DNA of 64,000 bases from Eopsaltria australis (taxonomy: Eukaryota; Chordata; Aves; Passeriformes; Petroicidae): the NCBI GenBank assembly GCA_034509425.1, contig JAVTVJ010000292.1, forward strand, positions 124,001 through 188,000. The letters are read 5' to 3'. The notes under the pieces were generated by a model. It worked only from the letters and a program-made list of their open reading frames with translations, did not search any database and had not been told where the DNA came from. Made by a program: the position numbers and the translations under genes. The first letter of the stretch is position 1, and the number at the start of each line of letters is the position of its first letter. Positions 36,477 to 46,139 of this stretch are shown here, in pieces.

Positions 36477-37927
36477 TCACTGGTGCAGTTCCGGTGCCCA
36501 GGGGAGGATGCTCCAGGCCCACATGTTCTCCAGGAGCACCGTCACCTCCATCACTGCAGTGCTGGGGACACCTGGGAACAAAGAAAAGGTTTGGTGGAGC
36601 AGGTGCCAAGGTGTCCCAGGGTGGTGGCACCTGATCTGGTGGTGGCACCCACCATGGCACCGGCAAGGTGACCCAGCCCCAGGAGGGCGAGGCTGAAGTG
36701 GATGCAGTTGCAGGTGATGGCATCATACTCCACTGGCTGGTCCATGGCCACCCGGATGCGCCGCTGCAGGGCAGCCACGTCCAGCCCTCCCTTCCTCCGG
36801 AGCACCTTGGCCGGACCCCGTGTCCGCAGGAGGTGGCTCTTGCCGTGCTTGGCCACGATGCCTGATGGTGACATCCCTGAGCTGCCTGCGGGGCAAAGTG
36901 GACTCTGTCCCCCATGTCCCTTCCGTGGAGATGTCCCCATGCCGTGACAGCTCCTGGGGCTCACCTTCCAGGTGGATGATCTCCCCGTCACCGCAGTAGA
37001 TGCCAGCGTGGGCGCCCCACCAGCCAGGGCCCCCAGAGGTCAGTGGGAAGAGGAAGAGGTCCCCGGGCTGGGGCTCAGCCACCCCGTTGGGGACCATGTC
37101 GAAGTGTTGTCCCAGCAGCCCCTCGCAGAGGAAGAACCCTGCCGTGGTCACTGCCCCAGTCACTGCCTGGGGACCCAGCCATGTTTCAGGGCCACTGGTG
37201 CCCTGGGGACACCGGCAGCATCACTGACCTGCTGGCTCATCCCACATCCTTGGTGGCTTAAGCACAGCTTGGGTCTCTGGTCTCCATGGATGGAAACCCT
37301 CTGGGAAGGGGCTGCCTCCTCTAAGTGCTGAAGCACCCGTGGGTGCCCAGGAAAAGGCAGGGTGTGCAGGATTCGGCCCAGTTGTGCCAGGGTTGAGATG
37401 GGCAGTGCAGGGCACAGGGGCAATGCTAGCACTTACCTGCCTGGAGCTGCTCACCTGGAGGGACAAACACCTTGTATCAGCCCCAGTGGCACCCATGTCA
37501 TGGCTCAGCCCCAGCCTGGGCTGCTGCCACCCCCTGCCCAACCACCTGGCTGGGGTTCCCATGCCAGCACCCCCAAACCTGCCGCACCCAGGAACTCAGC
37601 CATTGCCAGGGCTGCAGGAACAGCCAGTCCGGGGCTTGCAGGGTCTGAAGGAGGGAACTCACCTGTGGGGAGAGGGAGCAGGGCAAGACAGGGACCCGTC
37701 CCCTGCTGACACCTGTCCCCTGCCAGCACCCGTCTCTGCCAGCATGCAGTCCAGCCCAGCCCACCCTCCCAGGCCACACACTCCCCTCCCCCCTGCCCAG
37801 ACCCAGCACCAGGCAGGTCCCAGCTGTGGGGTCCAGGGGCACTGGGTACTATGGCAGAGGGGTGGGATCACCTGGATGCGGGTGTCCTCCCTGCTGGCTC
37901 CCCTTTTACCTGGGCAAGAAGATTCAT
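36477..37927 (-). CDS. LRAT/PLAAT-like (NlpC/P60 superfamily) protein, unnamed
   Basis: Inferred coding exons: 37910..37927, 37579..37662, 37437..37454, 36965..37166, 36661..36885, 36477..36571. All phases agree, giving 213 aa. Two exons are 18-nt microexons (MNLLAQ and VSSSRQ). Exon 4 has QPGDLFLFP, then HAGIYCGDGEIIHLEG; exon 5 has ITCNCIHFSLALLGLG. In order this gives the His, His, Cys triad of the LRAT family; compare HWAIYVGDGYVVHLA and NCEHFV of PLAAT proteins. Known members are thiol acyltransferases or phospholipases acting on phosphatidylcholine or retinol, usually membrane-bound. The specific substrate here cannot be told. The last exon is the least certain: reading through the 36661 donor gives another short tail ending at 36551. 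I know no mammalian counterpart in this position. A 5' noncoding exon may lie further right. The domain call is firmer than the exon ends. Confidence 0.7.
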
Positions 37928-37939
37928 CTGCAAGGTGAA

Positions 37940-38780
37940 AACACGACATCCTGAGAACTGGGGACAGGTACCCCACACCTAGGGAACTTCTCTGTCCCCA
38001 CAGTTGTGGTGACATGTCACCCTGCTGAAACCCCAGCTGCAGCCTCAGTGCTCGTTCTGTGCCCTGCTGCCTCACCTTGGGGTCACCTCCAAGGTCCCCT
38101 CACTCCACCGTGTTTCCCAAGCTGTCGCTGCTCCAAAGGTGGCTGCAGGGCAGGACCTCAGCCCGCCCCGCCGAGCACCGCGGTGGCTCCTGGCACTGGC
38201 ACAGGGCTCCACCAGTGCCTGGGAATGTGCCCAGACCGGCTGCACCGTGGCACTGTGCCCATCCTGTAGGGCCAGTCCCAGGGGGAAAAAACCCAACCTG
38301 GTGTGACATTTCATCCACAAACCTCTTGGGTGACCCCAAAGGAGTCATGAAACAGCCCCTTGGCCACAATGCCTTGGTAACCAGTGACCACCAGGCTGAT
38401 GACAAATCACCTCTTGGTGCCAAAACCCTCTGGCTGTGGGAGGCCATCAGCCTGCACCCAGCCCCGTGTCCTAGGGATGGCCACCAGCCTGTCCCCAGCC
38501 CTGTCACCCCAGAATGGTGCATGCCTGAGGTCAGCTCCAGAGTCACATTAAACTTTAATCCTGGTGCAGGGGGTCAGTGAAGGCTTTAGCAGGGCTCAGG
38601 TGGGTGGCTGTCACCCTCTGTCATCGGGCAACCTCCAAAGAATCATTTATCAAGGAGCCTCCAACAAACAAGAGCTAATTACAGGTGAAACCAGAGCCTG
38701 GCCTGGACCCGGCTCAGTGCAGGCGGCCACATTAACCCTTCCCAGCCACCTCCAGTGCCACAGCCACCCTCCCAGAACTT
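37940..38780. other. Spacer upstream of the LRAT-like gene
   Basis: This stretch has moderate GC, with a small CpG-richer patch around 38140-38190 that could hold the promoter of the minus-strand gene. No other feature was recognised. Confidence 0.35.
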
Positions 38781-39385
38781 CATGTCCTCTTCTTGTTGGT
38801 CTTGTCTCTTCTGATCTCCACCATCCTCTCCTGGTCTCTGTTGTCTTGTCCACATGTACCCATCACACCCTTCTCATTCCCATACTCCCCTCCCAGTCCC
38901 CATCATCCCATCTCAGTCCTTACTATCTCCCCATGATCTCCATCTACCTCTATTGCATCCCACTGCCCCCTCATGGTTTCCATTACACCTTCCTGGCCCC
39001 CATCATTCTCACATGACCCCTATTCTCATGTCCTGGTCTCCATCATCCCTTCCTGGTCACTGCTGTCACCTCCTGCTCTCCACATTTGTCATTGTCTCTG
39101 GGTCACCATCAAAGCATCCAGGTTCCCATTGTCCCCTCCTGATCCTCATTGCTTCCCAGTCCTCATCACCTCCTCCTTCTTCCCGTCACCCCCTCCTGAT
39201 CCTTGCTGTCACCTCTTGGTCCCCATCATCTCCCCTCCCTACCCCATCGGCTCCTCTTGGTCTCCATCATCCCCTCCTGGTCCCCAATATTTACTCCTGA
39301 TTCCCATCATGTTCTCTTTGTCCCCATTGTCTCCTCCTTGTCCTCACTGTCCTGTCCCATTCCCCACCACTCCGTGCCATCACCA
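38780..39385. repeat. Pyrimidine-rich minisatellite (TCCTGGTCCCCATCATCCCC-like)
   Basis: About 24 imperfect copies of a 20-30-bp unit built on CTCCTGGTCCCCATCATCC. The plus strand is almost purine-poor over 600 bp. Open frames through it are artefacts. Confidence 0.8.
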
Positions 39386-39554
39386 ACAGGAGCGGAACTG
39401 CCAGGACAGTGGTGCTTCTCTGGGTCACTCAATGTCCCCGGCCAAGCTGTCCCTGGCCAGGGTGCATCCACCAGCTCCCCACAGCCAGTGGGATTAGGGT
39501 GGCTGGAGCCCTGGGGCTGCTCCTGACTGCAGGTCTCAAGCCCATCGCCAGCAT

Positions 39555-40110
39555 CTTTGGGTAATTAGTAAATTAGTAATTAAACGCTCTCTGCCTCCTG
39601 GGGGGAAGGGGGGCAGATCCCAAGGTTTTAGGCTGGGTAATCCCATGGCATCTGCCCCAGCATCTGTCACCGAGCCGAGTCACGACCCTGCCTCGGGCTT
39701 TAACATTTGCTCCTTCACCCCCACCCACCACCAGCAGCCCCTCGGCCGTGGTGTCTGGCCTGCTCCTGCCGCACCCAAAGCAGGCTGGGTTGGGCTTCCA
39801 TAAGTGCCCAGTTGGGTGCTCATGGAGCCCTCATCCCTGGGAAGAGGACAGGGTGCTGCTCCATGGGGACCCCACCATAGGGACAGCACCCAGCTGGGTG
39901 TGGTGGAGGAATGGGGTGGGAAACCATATTTTTGTAATTATTGGCTTTCCTGGAGGTGCTGATGATTGGCTGGCAGCAGATGGTTGGCCCAGCTAATCCC
40001 CCTCCCAAATCCCTTCTCTGGAGCTGGCTTTTACCCGACGGCGAGGAGGGGACGGGCAAATTAGCCGACTCAGCTCTATCACCACGCTGGCTGCTCCCCA
40101 CTGTCCCCAG
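39555..40110. promoter_or_regulatory. Candidate distal regulatory block of NR2E3
   Basis: Non-repetitive DNA between two minisatellites carries clustered homeodomain sites: GTAATTAGTAAATTAGTAATTAA at 39561-39583, TAATCCC (CRX/OTX type) at 39638-39644 and 39994-40000, and GCCGACTCAGC (MARE/NRL-like) at 40064-40074. CRX, OTX2 and NRL are known photoreceptor regulators. The function is inferred from site clustering only. Confidence 0.35.
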
Positions 40111-40416
40111 CGCTGGCCGCCTGTGTCCCCATGGGTGGCCTGGCACACCAGGACGCAGGCACCCCCGGGTTGGGCACTGGGGGTGTTTCACCCATGGGTG
40201 AGAGGTGTGGAGGCACCCAAGTCCAGGCAGGGAGGTGACAGCTTGCTCCCGCCGCATTAGCCCAGCGTCATAATTCTGCCGCGGGAGGAGGCAGCCACTG
40301 ACGCAGATGGTGGCGGTCAGAGATCTGGGTCAGGACAGGGGGCTGTGGGTGGGACAGGGCACCCTGGGGAAACGGGGGTCCCAGGGTGGGAGGGGGCTGG
40401 AGGCAGGGGGCATGGA

Positions 40417-40600
40417 GCCATGGTGAAGGCAGGGATGGAGCCATGGTGAAGGAAGGGATGGAGCCATGGTGAAGGAAGGGATGGGGTCATGGAGAAGGAA
40501 GGGATGGAGCCATGGAGAAGGAAGGGATGGAGCCATGGTGAAGGAAGGGATGGGGTCATGGAGAAGGAAGGGATGGAGCCATGGTGAAGGCAGGAAGGAT
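40417..40600. repeat. 23-bp minisatellite, eight near-perfect copies
   Basis: Head-to-tail copies of GCCATGGTGAAGGAAGGGATGG(A/G), with a recurrent variant GTCATGGAGAAGGAAGGGATGG. The very low divergence suggests a young, probably length-variable array. Confidence 0.93.
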
Positions 40601-40699
40601 GGGGGAGCCATGTACACTCAGGAAGGGTGATGAAATGTTGCTGCACATGGGAACATGGAGCCATGGTGCAGACAAGGCTGGTGGAGTCACAGTGCAGAC

Positions 40700-40875
40700 A
40701 GTTAAGATGTAGAAATGCTTCAGGCAAAAGGGATGGAAGGAGGTTGCAGGCAGGAGGATAGAGGAATGCTGCAGGCATGGGACATGGAAGGAGGTTGTAG
40801 GCAGGAGGATGGAGCCATGCTGCAGGTAGGGGGGATGCAGGAATGCTGGAGGCAGCGGGGATGGAGCCACACATC
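40700..40875. repeat. Second, diverged minisatellite (GGAGGATGGAGCCATGCTGCAGGCA-like)
   Basis: Four to five imperfect copies mix ATGGAAGGAGGTTGCAGGCAGGAGG and GCCATGCTGCAGGTAGGGGG words. It is related in sequence to the adjoining 23-bp array. Confidence 0.7.
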
Positions 40876-41339
40876 AGTCAGGGATGCCGGAGGAGTGATC
40901 CCCAGCCCCTGGATCCACTGGAGTCGCTGCTGCCAGCCCTCAGCAGGGACCTGCTGCCAGTGCCTATCCCCCGGGACACCTTCAGGGCATCAGTACCCCT
41001 GAGCCCCCTCTGGAAGGGGCACAGCAGGCCGGGAACCCGTCAGCCTGGCCCATCGCTGGGGACAAGCCGGGCCCGTGACGGTAGCCACCCGCCACGAGTG
41101 GCCCACCCTTGAGCGGGGCGGGGGGGGGAGGGTTTAGCGGCTAAAGCCTACAAATCCCAAATTGTGCTGCCCTGTCACCGCGAGGGTTTAGCGGTGGTTG
41201 CGTAACCCCGGGGGCCACCTGGCCCCCACCCTCTGCGGTGTCAGCAGCCCCAACATCCGTGGGGCCCCCCTCCCCAGGAGGGGATGCTGAGGCACGGCGA
41301 GGCCCCTACCGAGCATCGCCCTTCCCCTCGCCATCAGGG

Positions 41340-41415
41340 CCGGTAATTAATTACTTGGGGGCAGGGAAATTACCCCCCTTAATTACCACTTTTCGTTATT
41401 CCCCTCTAACCGCCT
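41340..41415. promoter_or_regulatory. TAATTA-rich element upstream of NR2E3
   Basis: The sequence GGTAATTAATTACTTGGGG is followed by GAAATTACCCCCCTTAATTACC. These are several overlapping homeodomain core sites about 0.5 kb upstream of the NR2E3 start codon, in otherwise GC-rich DNA. Confidence 0.35.
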
Positions 41416-41569
41416 TAGTGAAGGGCTTATGCGCTTACAGGACCTGGTGGGTCCCAAGGGGAGGACGACACATATGGGGGGTCCCCAGCCCAAGCCCCAT
41501 CTCCCACCTCTGCCGCAATCTCGGCCTCGCAGTGCTGGGGAGGGGGGGGTGACGACAGGGTGACACCTC

Positions 41570-41960
41570 CACGGTGGCCCGCGGCGGCGCGCGGGGGGGG
41601 TGGCTTGGGTGTCGCGGGGTTTAGGGTTACAGGGCTGGGGCTCAGCACCTTTTTAATTCTTCATCGCGTGGCTGATTGATCCCCCCCGCCCCGCGCAGAC
41701 ACTAAAGATTAAGAGGGTGACAAAGAGGCGGCTGCTTACACAGCGCCCGCCGCTAAGCCGCCTTGAAGAGCGCAAGGCAAGAGCCCCGCTGGCCGCAGAG
41801 CTGCCGGAGCACCCAGAGCCTGGCCAGACCCTCCGCGGGGATCCAGAGGGACAGGACAAGGATAGGTCGGGATCGCCGGGTGCGGGATGGCTGCGTCCCC
41901 GGCGGGGTCGGTGGTGAGCGCCGGGCTGGATGAGAGCCCCACGGGTAAGAGGTGGCTCCG
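41570..41960. promoter_or_regulatory. CpG-rich promoter region of NR2E3
   Basis: CpG-dense words (GCGGCGGCGCGCGG at about 41582) precede an ACTAAAGATTAAGAG block at 41701-41714 and the first coding exon at 41887. GATTA is a CRX-type core. The transcription start is not fixed. Confidence 0.5.
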
Positions 41961-44900
41961 CTGGAGCGGGTGCGACACGGAGGGACGTGGGTTTTTCTCT
42001 GGGATGGTCGGGCCCCTGCTGTGGTCATTCCCCAAGATGCCTGGGGGTCCTCTTCATGGTTCTGCTCTGGGATACTTGGAATCCCCATCAAGATCAATCA
42101 CCAAGATACTTGGGGTCCTCCTTAGCAGTTTTTCTCTGAGATGCCTGGGGTCATAATGGCCTTCTTCTGGATGCCTTTGGTCCCCATCATGGTCCTTCTC
42201 TGAGATATCTGGGGGTCCTTATTACGGTTCATCTCCAAGACACCTGGTGTCCCCATCATAGTTGTTTGGGATGTTTGGGTTCTCCATTGCCAACCTTCTC
42301 CAGAATGGCTGGACTTCTCCTCATGCTCTTTATCCTGGGTGCCCCCGGTCTCCATCATGGTCTGCTAGGATGTCTGGGGTCTTCAGCTGTCATCCTTCTC
42401 CAAGATGCTGAGTCCCCATCATGGTCCTTCCCTAGGCCAGGATGCCTGCAGTTTCTGACCCTCTCCATGGTATCCATGGTCCTCATTTGTCTTCCTTCTC
42501 CCGAATCCCTGAGGTCCCCAGATAAGCCCTTCTTCAGGATCCCTGAGGTCCCCAGTCATAACCCTCTCCTGGATACTCTTGGTCTCTGGTGCTTCACCAG
42601 GATCCCCACAGTTCCCTGCTGTGACCTTATCTGGGGTGCCCTATGTCCTCAGAGCTGTCCCTTCTCCAGGACACCTCCCATCCCTGATTGCGGCCTTTCT
42701 CTGGGATGCTCAGTCCCCTTCCTGGGATGCCTGGTGTCCCCATCCCTACAAACAGCATTTCATCTCTTTTTTATTTTTCAAAATTCTGGTGAGAGCTCAT
42801 CCTGCATCACTCTGTGTGCTGGGGGTGGGAAGATGGTGAACCCCATGTGGAGTCCCTGAGGTGTCCCCATTCATATCGCTGGGCTGAACCAGCAGGGACA
42901 GGAGCCACCCCATCTCCAGGATACTGGGAGGCAGCAGGGACTGGTGGGAGGGACAAGGGACTTTGGGATGCCCAGTCACCCCAGATATGATGATTCCACT
43001 TCTGCAGGGCTGAGCCCAGCCCCCGGGAAAGAGCTGAGCCCGGTGCTGCTGTGCAAGGTGTGTGGGGACACCAGCAGTGGGAAGCACTACGGCATCTACG
43101 CCTGCAACGGCTGCAGCGGCTTCTTCAAGCGCAGCGTCCGCAGGAAGCTCATCTACAGGTGGGGACAGGCGTGGGGGTCCCCATGGGGCAGGGAATGGGG
43201 GGACAGGCAGCCAGAGGGACAGGTACCCTGCAGATGGGCATCCAGGGGGGCAAGAACCCCTGGACAGACGCCAGGGAGGAAAGGACATCCCGCAGGGCAG
43301 GGACCCCAGGAATGGCCAGCCAGGGAGTCAAGGATCCAGAGGATGGACACAGTAGGGCAGGAGTGGGGGGAACAGGCACCCAGCAGGGTAGAGACACCCA
43401 GCAGAGCAGGGGCTCCATGGAATGGGCACCCAGCAGGGAAGGGATGGACACCCTGTGGGACAGAGACCTTGCAGACGGACACCCAGCAGGACGGGGAGCC
43501 TGGGGGCAGGGTCCCCCAGGATGGACACTCAGCAGGCCAGGGACTGCAGGGCATGGGCAATGGGTGGGGCAGAGGCCCAGGGGGACTTAAAACCATGCAG
43601 GTGACAGGCACACAGGGAGAGAGGCACCAGTGGAGAGGGTGTCCAGAGCTCCCTGATGGGCCCAAAACACCCATCAAGGCAGAGCATTCGCTGGGACAGG
43701 GCACCCTTGGAGTGGGGACAGGGCACCCACTGGGGACAGGACACCTGCTGGGGACAGGGTGCCCACAGTGGTGGGGGTCACTTCTTGTGTGGAGGGAACC
43801 CATGGTGGGAGACATGGCACCTATGGGGGCAGGACCCTCCTTGGGGACAGGGGCCACCTCATGGGCTGCAGCCAGGTGCCACCTCTCCCCATAGGTGCCA
43901 GGCGGGGACAGGGCTGTGCCCAGTGGACAAGGCTCACCGCAACCAGTGCCAAGCCTGCCGGCTCAAGAAGTGCCTGCAGGCTGGCATGAACAAGGACGGT
44001 AAGATGGGAGAGGACACAGTGACGAATAGCAGGGGGTGACAGCAGGGTGGCCAGTACTGATGCCACTTTGTCCTCACAGCTGTGCAGAACGAGCGCCAGC
44101 CCCGCAGCACGGCCCAGGTCCGGCTGGACAGCATCGAGCTGGATGCTGAGCTGCCCTCTGAACACGTGGCCACCACATGTGAGGTCCCCCCATCACCCTG
44201 TCCGGCTCCTCGTGGTCCCGGTGCCACTGTCACTGTCACCCCGGGCCCCCGAGCACCCACACCACCCACCAACCATCGCTTCATGGCCAGCCTGATGACA
44301 GCCGAGACCTGCGCCAAGCTGGAGCCTGAGGATGGTAGGTGGCTGCCAGTGGAGAGGGGGGTGGGTGGGTGGCAGATGTCCCCATAGTGTGGTGACAACC
44401 AGTGTCCTCTTCCACCCCTGCAGCTGATGAGACGGTGGATGTGACGGGCAGTGAGCCGGAGCGGGTGACTGGCGAGTACCAGGTGGCGCCGTACCCAGCA
44501 GCCAGCCCTGAAAACATCTATGAGACCTCAGCACGTCTCCTCTTCATGGCTGTGAAATGGGCCAAGAACCTGCCTGTCTTCTCCAACCTGCCCTTCCGTG
44601 ACCAGGTGGGGTTGGGAATCTCCGTGAGGAATTGGGGATCTGCCTATGGGGCAACAGGACCCCCCCAAAAAAGTAGCAGCCAGCTGGGGTGGCTGGAGCA
44701 TCTCCACGACATTCTTAGGGTTCTCCCGCAGATGCTCTTCAGCCCAACCAGCTGGGGTGGCTGCAGGTCCTGGTGGTGACAGGGGTTTTGGGATTCTGCC
44801 CGCTCTCCCCAGGTGATCCTGTTGGAAGAAGCATGGAGTGAGCTGTTCCTGCTCTGTGCCATCCAGTGGTCCATGCCCCTGGAAAGCTGCCCACTCCTGG

Positions 44901-45433
44901 CTGTCCCTGAGCCGGCCCCTGGGAAGCTGCTGCCGGCTGCCCTGGACGTGCGGGCGCTGCAGGAGACCCTTGGCCGCTTCAAGGCATTGGCCGTCGACCC
45001 CACAGAATTTGCCTGCATGAAGGCCGTGGTGCTCTTCAAACCAGGTGAGGCCACCCCCAGTACCCACCACTGGCCATCCCCGTGCCCCTCCCCAGCCTGT
45101 CACCCCCTTGTCCCTGCAGAGACTCGTGGCCTGAAGGACCCTGAGCAGGTGGAGAACCTGCAGGACCAGTCACAGGTGATGCTGGGCCAGCACAACCGTT
45201 GCCACTACCCTGGGCAACCCATCAGGTACCGCTGTCCCCACGTCCTCATGGGTGGCACCAGGGTGTGACACCCACCCATGGCCACCGCTCCATCCCCCAG
45301 GTTTGGGAAGCTGCTGCTGCTCCTCCCGGCGCTGCGCTTCATCTCCTCAGAGCGTGTGGAGCTGCTCTTCTTCCGCCGCACCATTGGCAACACCCCGATG
45401 GAGAAGCTGCTGTGTGACATGTTCAAGAACTGA
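41887..45433 (+). CDS. NR2E3: NR2E3, photoreceptor-specific nuclear receptor (complete)
   Basis: Coding exons: 41887..41944, 43008..43158, 43895..43998, 44080..44334, 44424..44605, 44813..45044, 45120..45225, 45301..45433. They total 1221 nt, 406 aa plus stop, close to the human length. Exons 2-3 encode the two C4 zinc fingers: [20 protein letters not shown] (P-box CNGCSG) and [19 protein letters not shown]. Exon 4 begins [14 protein letters not shown]. Exons 5-8 form the ligand-binding domain ([56 protein letters not shown]) and end [14 protein letters not shown]. It is an orphan receptor in rod precursors that represses cone genes and co-activates rod genes with CRX and NRL. The start gives a short MAASPAGS leader whose phase fits exon 2. 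NR2E1 (TLX) is excluded by these linker and C-terminal motifs. It converges on MYO9A. Confidence 0.96.
41990..42770. repeat. Minisatellite in NR2E3 intron 1
   Basis: An imperfect array of about 50-60-bp units, built on CCCCATCATGGTCCTTCTCTGAGATGCCTGGGGT-like words, fills most of intron 1. Confidence 0.8.
43180..43870. repeat. Minisatellite in NR2E3 intron 2
   Basis: GGACACCCAGCAGGG, GGGACAGGCACCC and GGGCACCCACTGGGGACAGG words repeat across the whole intron. A 234-codon minus-strand open frame and long plus frames here are by-products of the repeat. Confidence 0.75.
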
Positions 45434-46100
45434 CTCCCCTTCCCGCTGTCACCTGGCTTGTGTCACCCTGCGCTGGCACCCTGTCACCCCTACCCTGGGG
45501 TGTGAAGGTGCCCGTGGTCCCATATCTGGGGTGTGACTGTGGAATGCTGCCAGCAGCTGGGAGGTGGGACCAGTGTCCCAGGGGCGGGAGGGGGATGTCC
45601 CCAGGTGAGTGCCTGATGCACTGGCAGCCCCTCACTGGGTCTGTCCCGAGGGTGTCCCAAATGCTGGAAAACCCAAGCAAAGGCACCTTGACACCTTGAG
45701 GAGCTGCTGCCATGCAGGGGTCACCAACCTGGGGGGACACTTGCCCAGGGATGATGCCAGCCTGGGGCATGACATCATCCAGGGGAGACAAGGGCCAAGG
45801 GTGGTGCCAGCCTGGGAGTGACACTAGGCCAGGGGTGACACTCGCCAAAGGTGGCGCCACCTGTGGGTGACACCAGCCCGGGACATCCTTGGGTGGATCC
45901 CAGACCAGGGCAGACACTGGGGTGACCCCAGCCTGAGGTGACACTGGCTGGGGGGTGATGCTGTCCCAGGGCCCCTGGCTGCGATTTCAGCTCCACGATC
46001 CTGGGGGACACACGGTGACAGACCCTTGTCCCTGTGTCCTGGGGTCTCCCACTCGTGTCCCCTGTTTTATACTCGAAATAAAAAGGGTTTTGCAGCCGGA
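45434..46100 (+). other. NR2E3 3' UTR with embedded minisatellite
   Basis: The interval from the stop codon to the polyadenylation site is about 660 nt. Its 45715-45960 part repeats GGGTGACACTGGCCAGGGG / GGTGCCAGCCTGGG words, so the mature mRNA would carry a degenerate GC-rich repeat. Confidence 0.65.
46077..46082 (+). promoter_or_regulatory. NR2E3 polyadenylation signal
   Basis: AATAAA, 644 nt past the stop codon. It is the first plus-strand AATAAA after the gene. Many more follow within the AT-rich array. Confidence 0.75.
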
Positions 46101-46139
46101 GTCCCTGTGCCAATGACTTGGGTTCCCTTGGATGGCAAA

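Noticed and set aside
36723..37163. Single-exon reading of the LRAT-like protein from the ATG at 37163
   Set aside because: It runs through a consensus donor at 36965 into sequence that loses the NCIHF catalytic block, which is restored only by splicing.
40317..40874. 185-codon minus-strand open frame
   Set aside because: It is a translation of the 23-bp minisatellite (repeating HPFLHHGSI-like words).
43153..43857. 234-codon minus-strand open frame in NR2E3 intron 2
   Set aside because: It is low-complexity Pro/Cys/Ser-rich translation of a minisatellite, with no domain.
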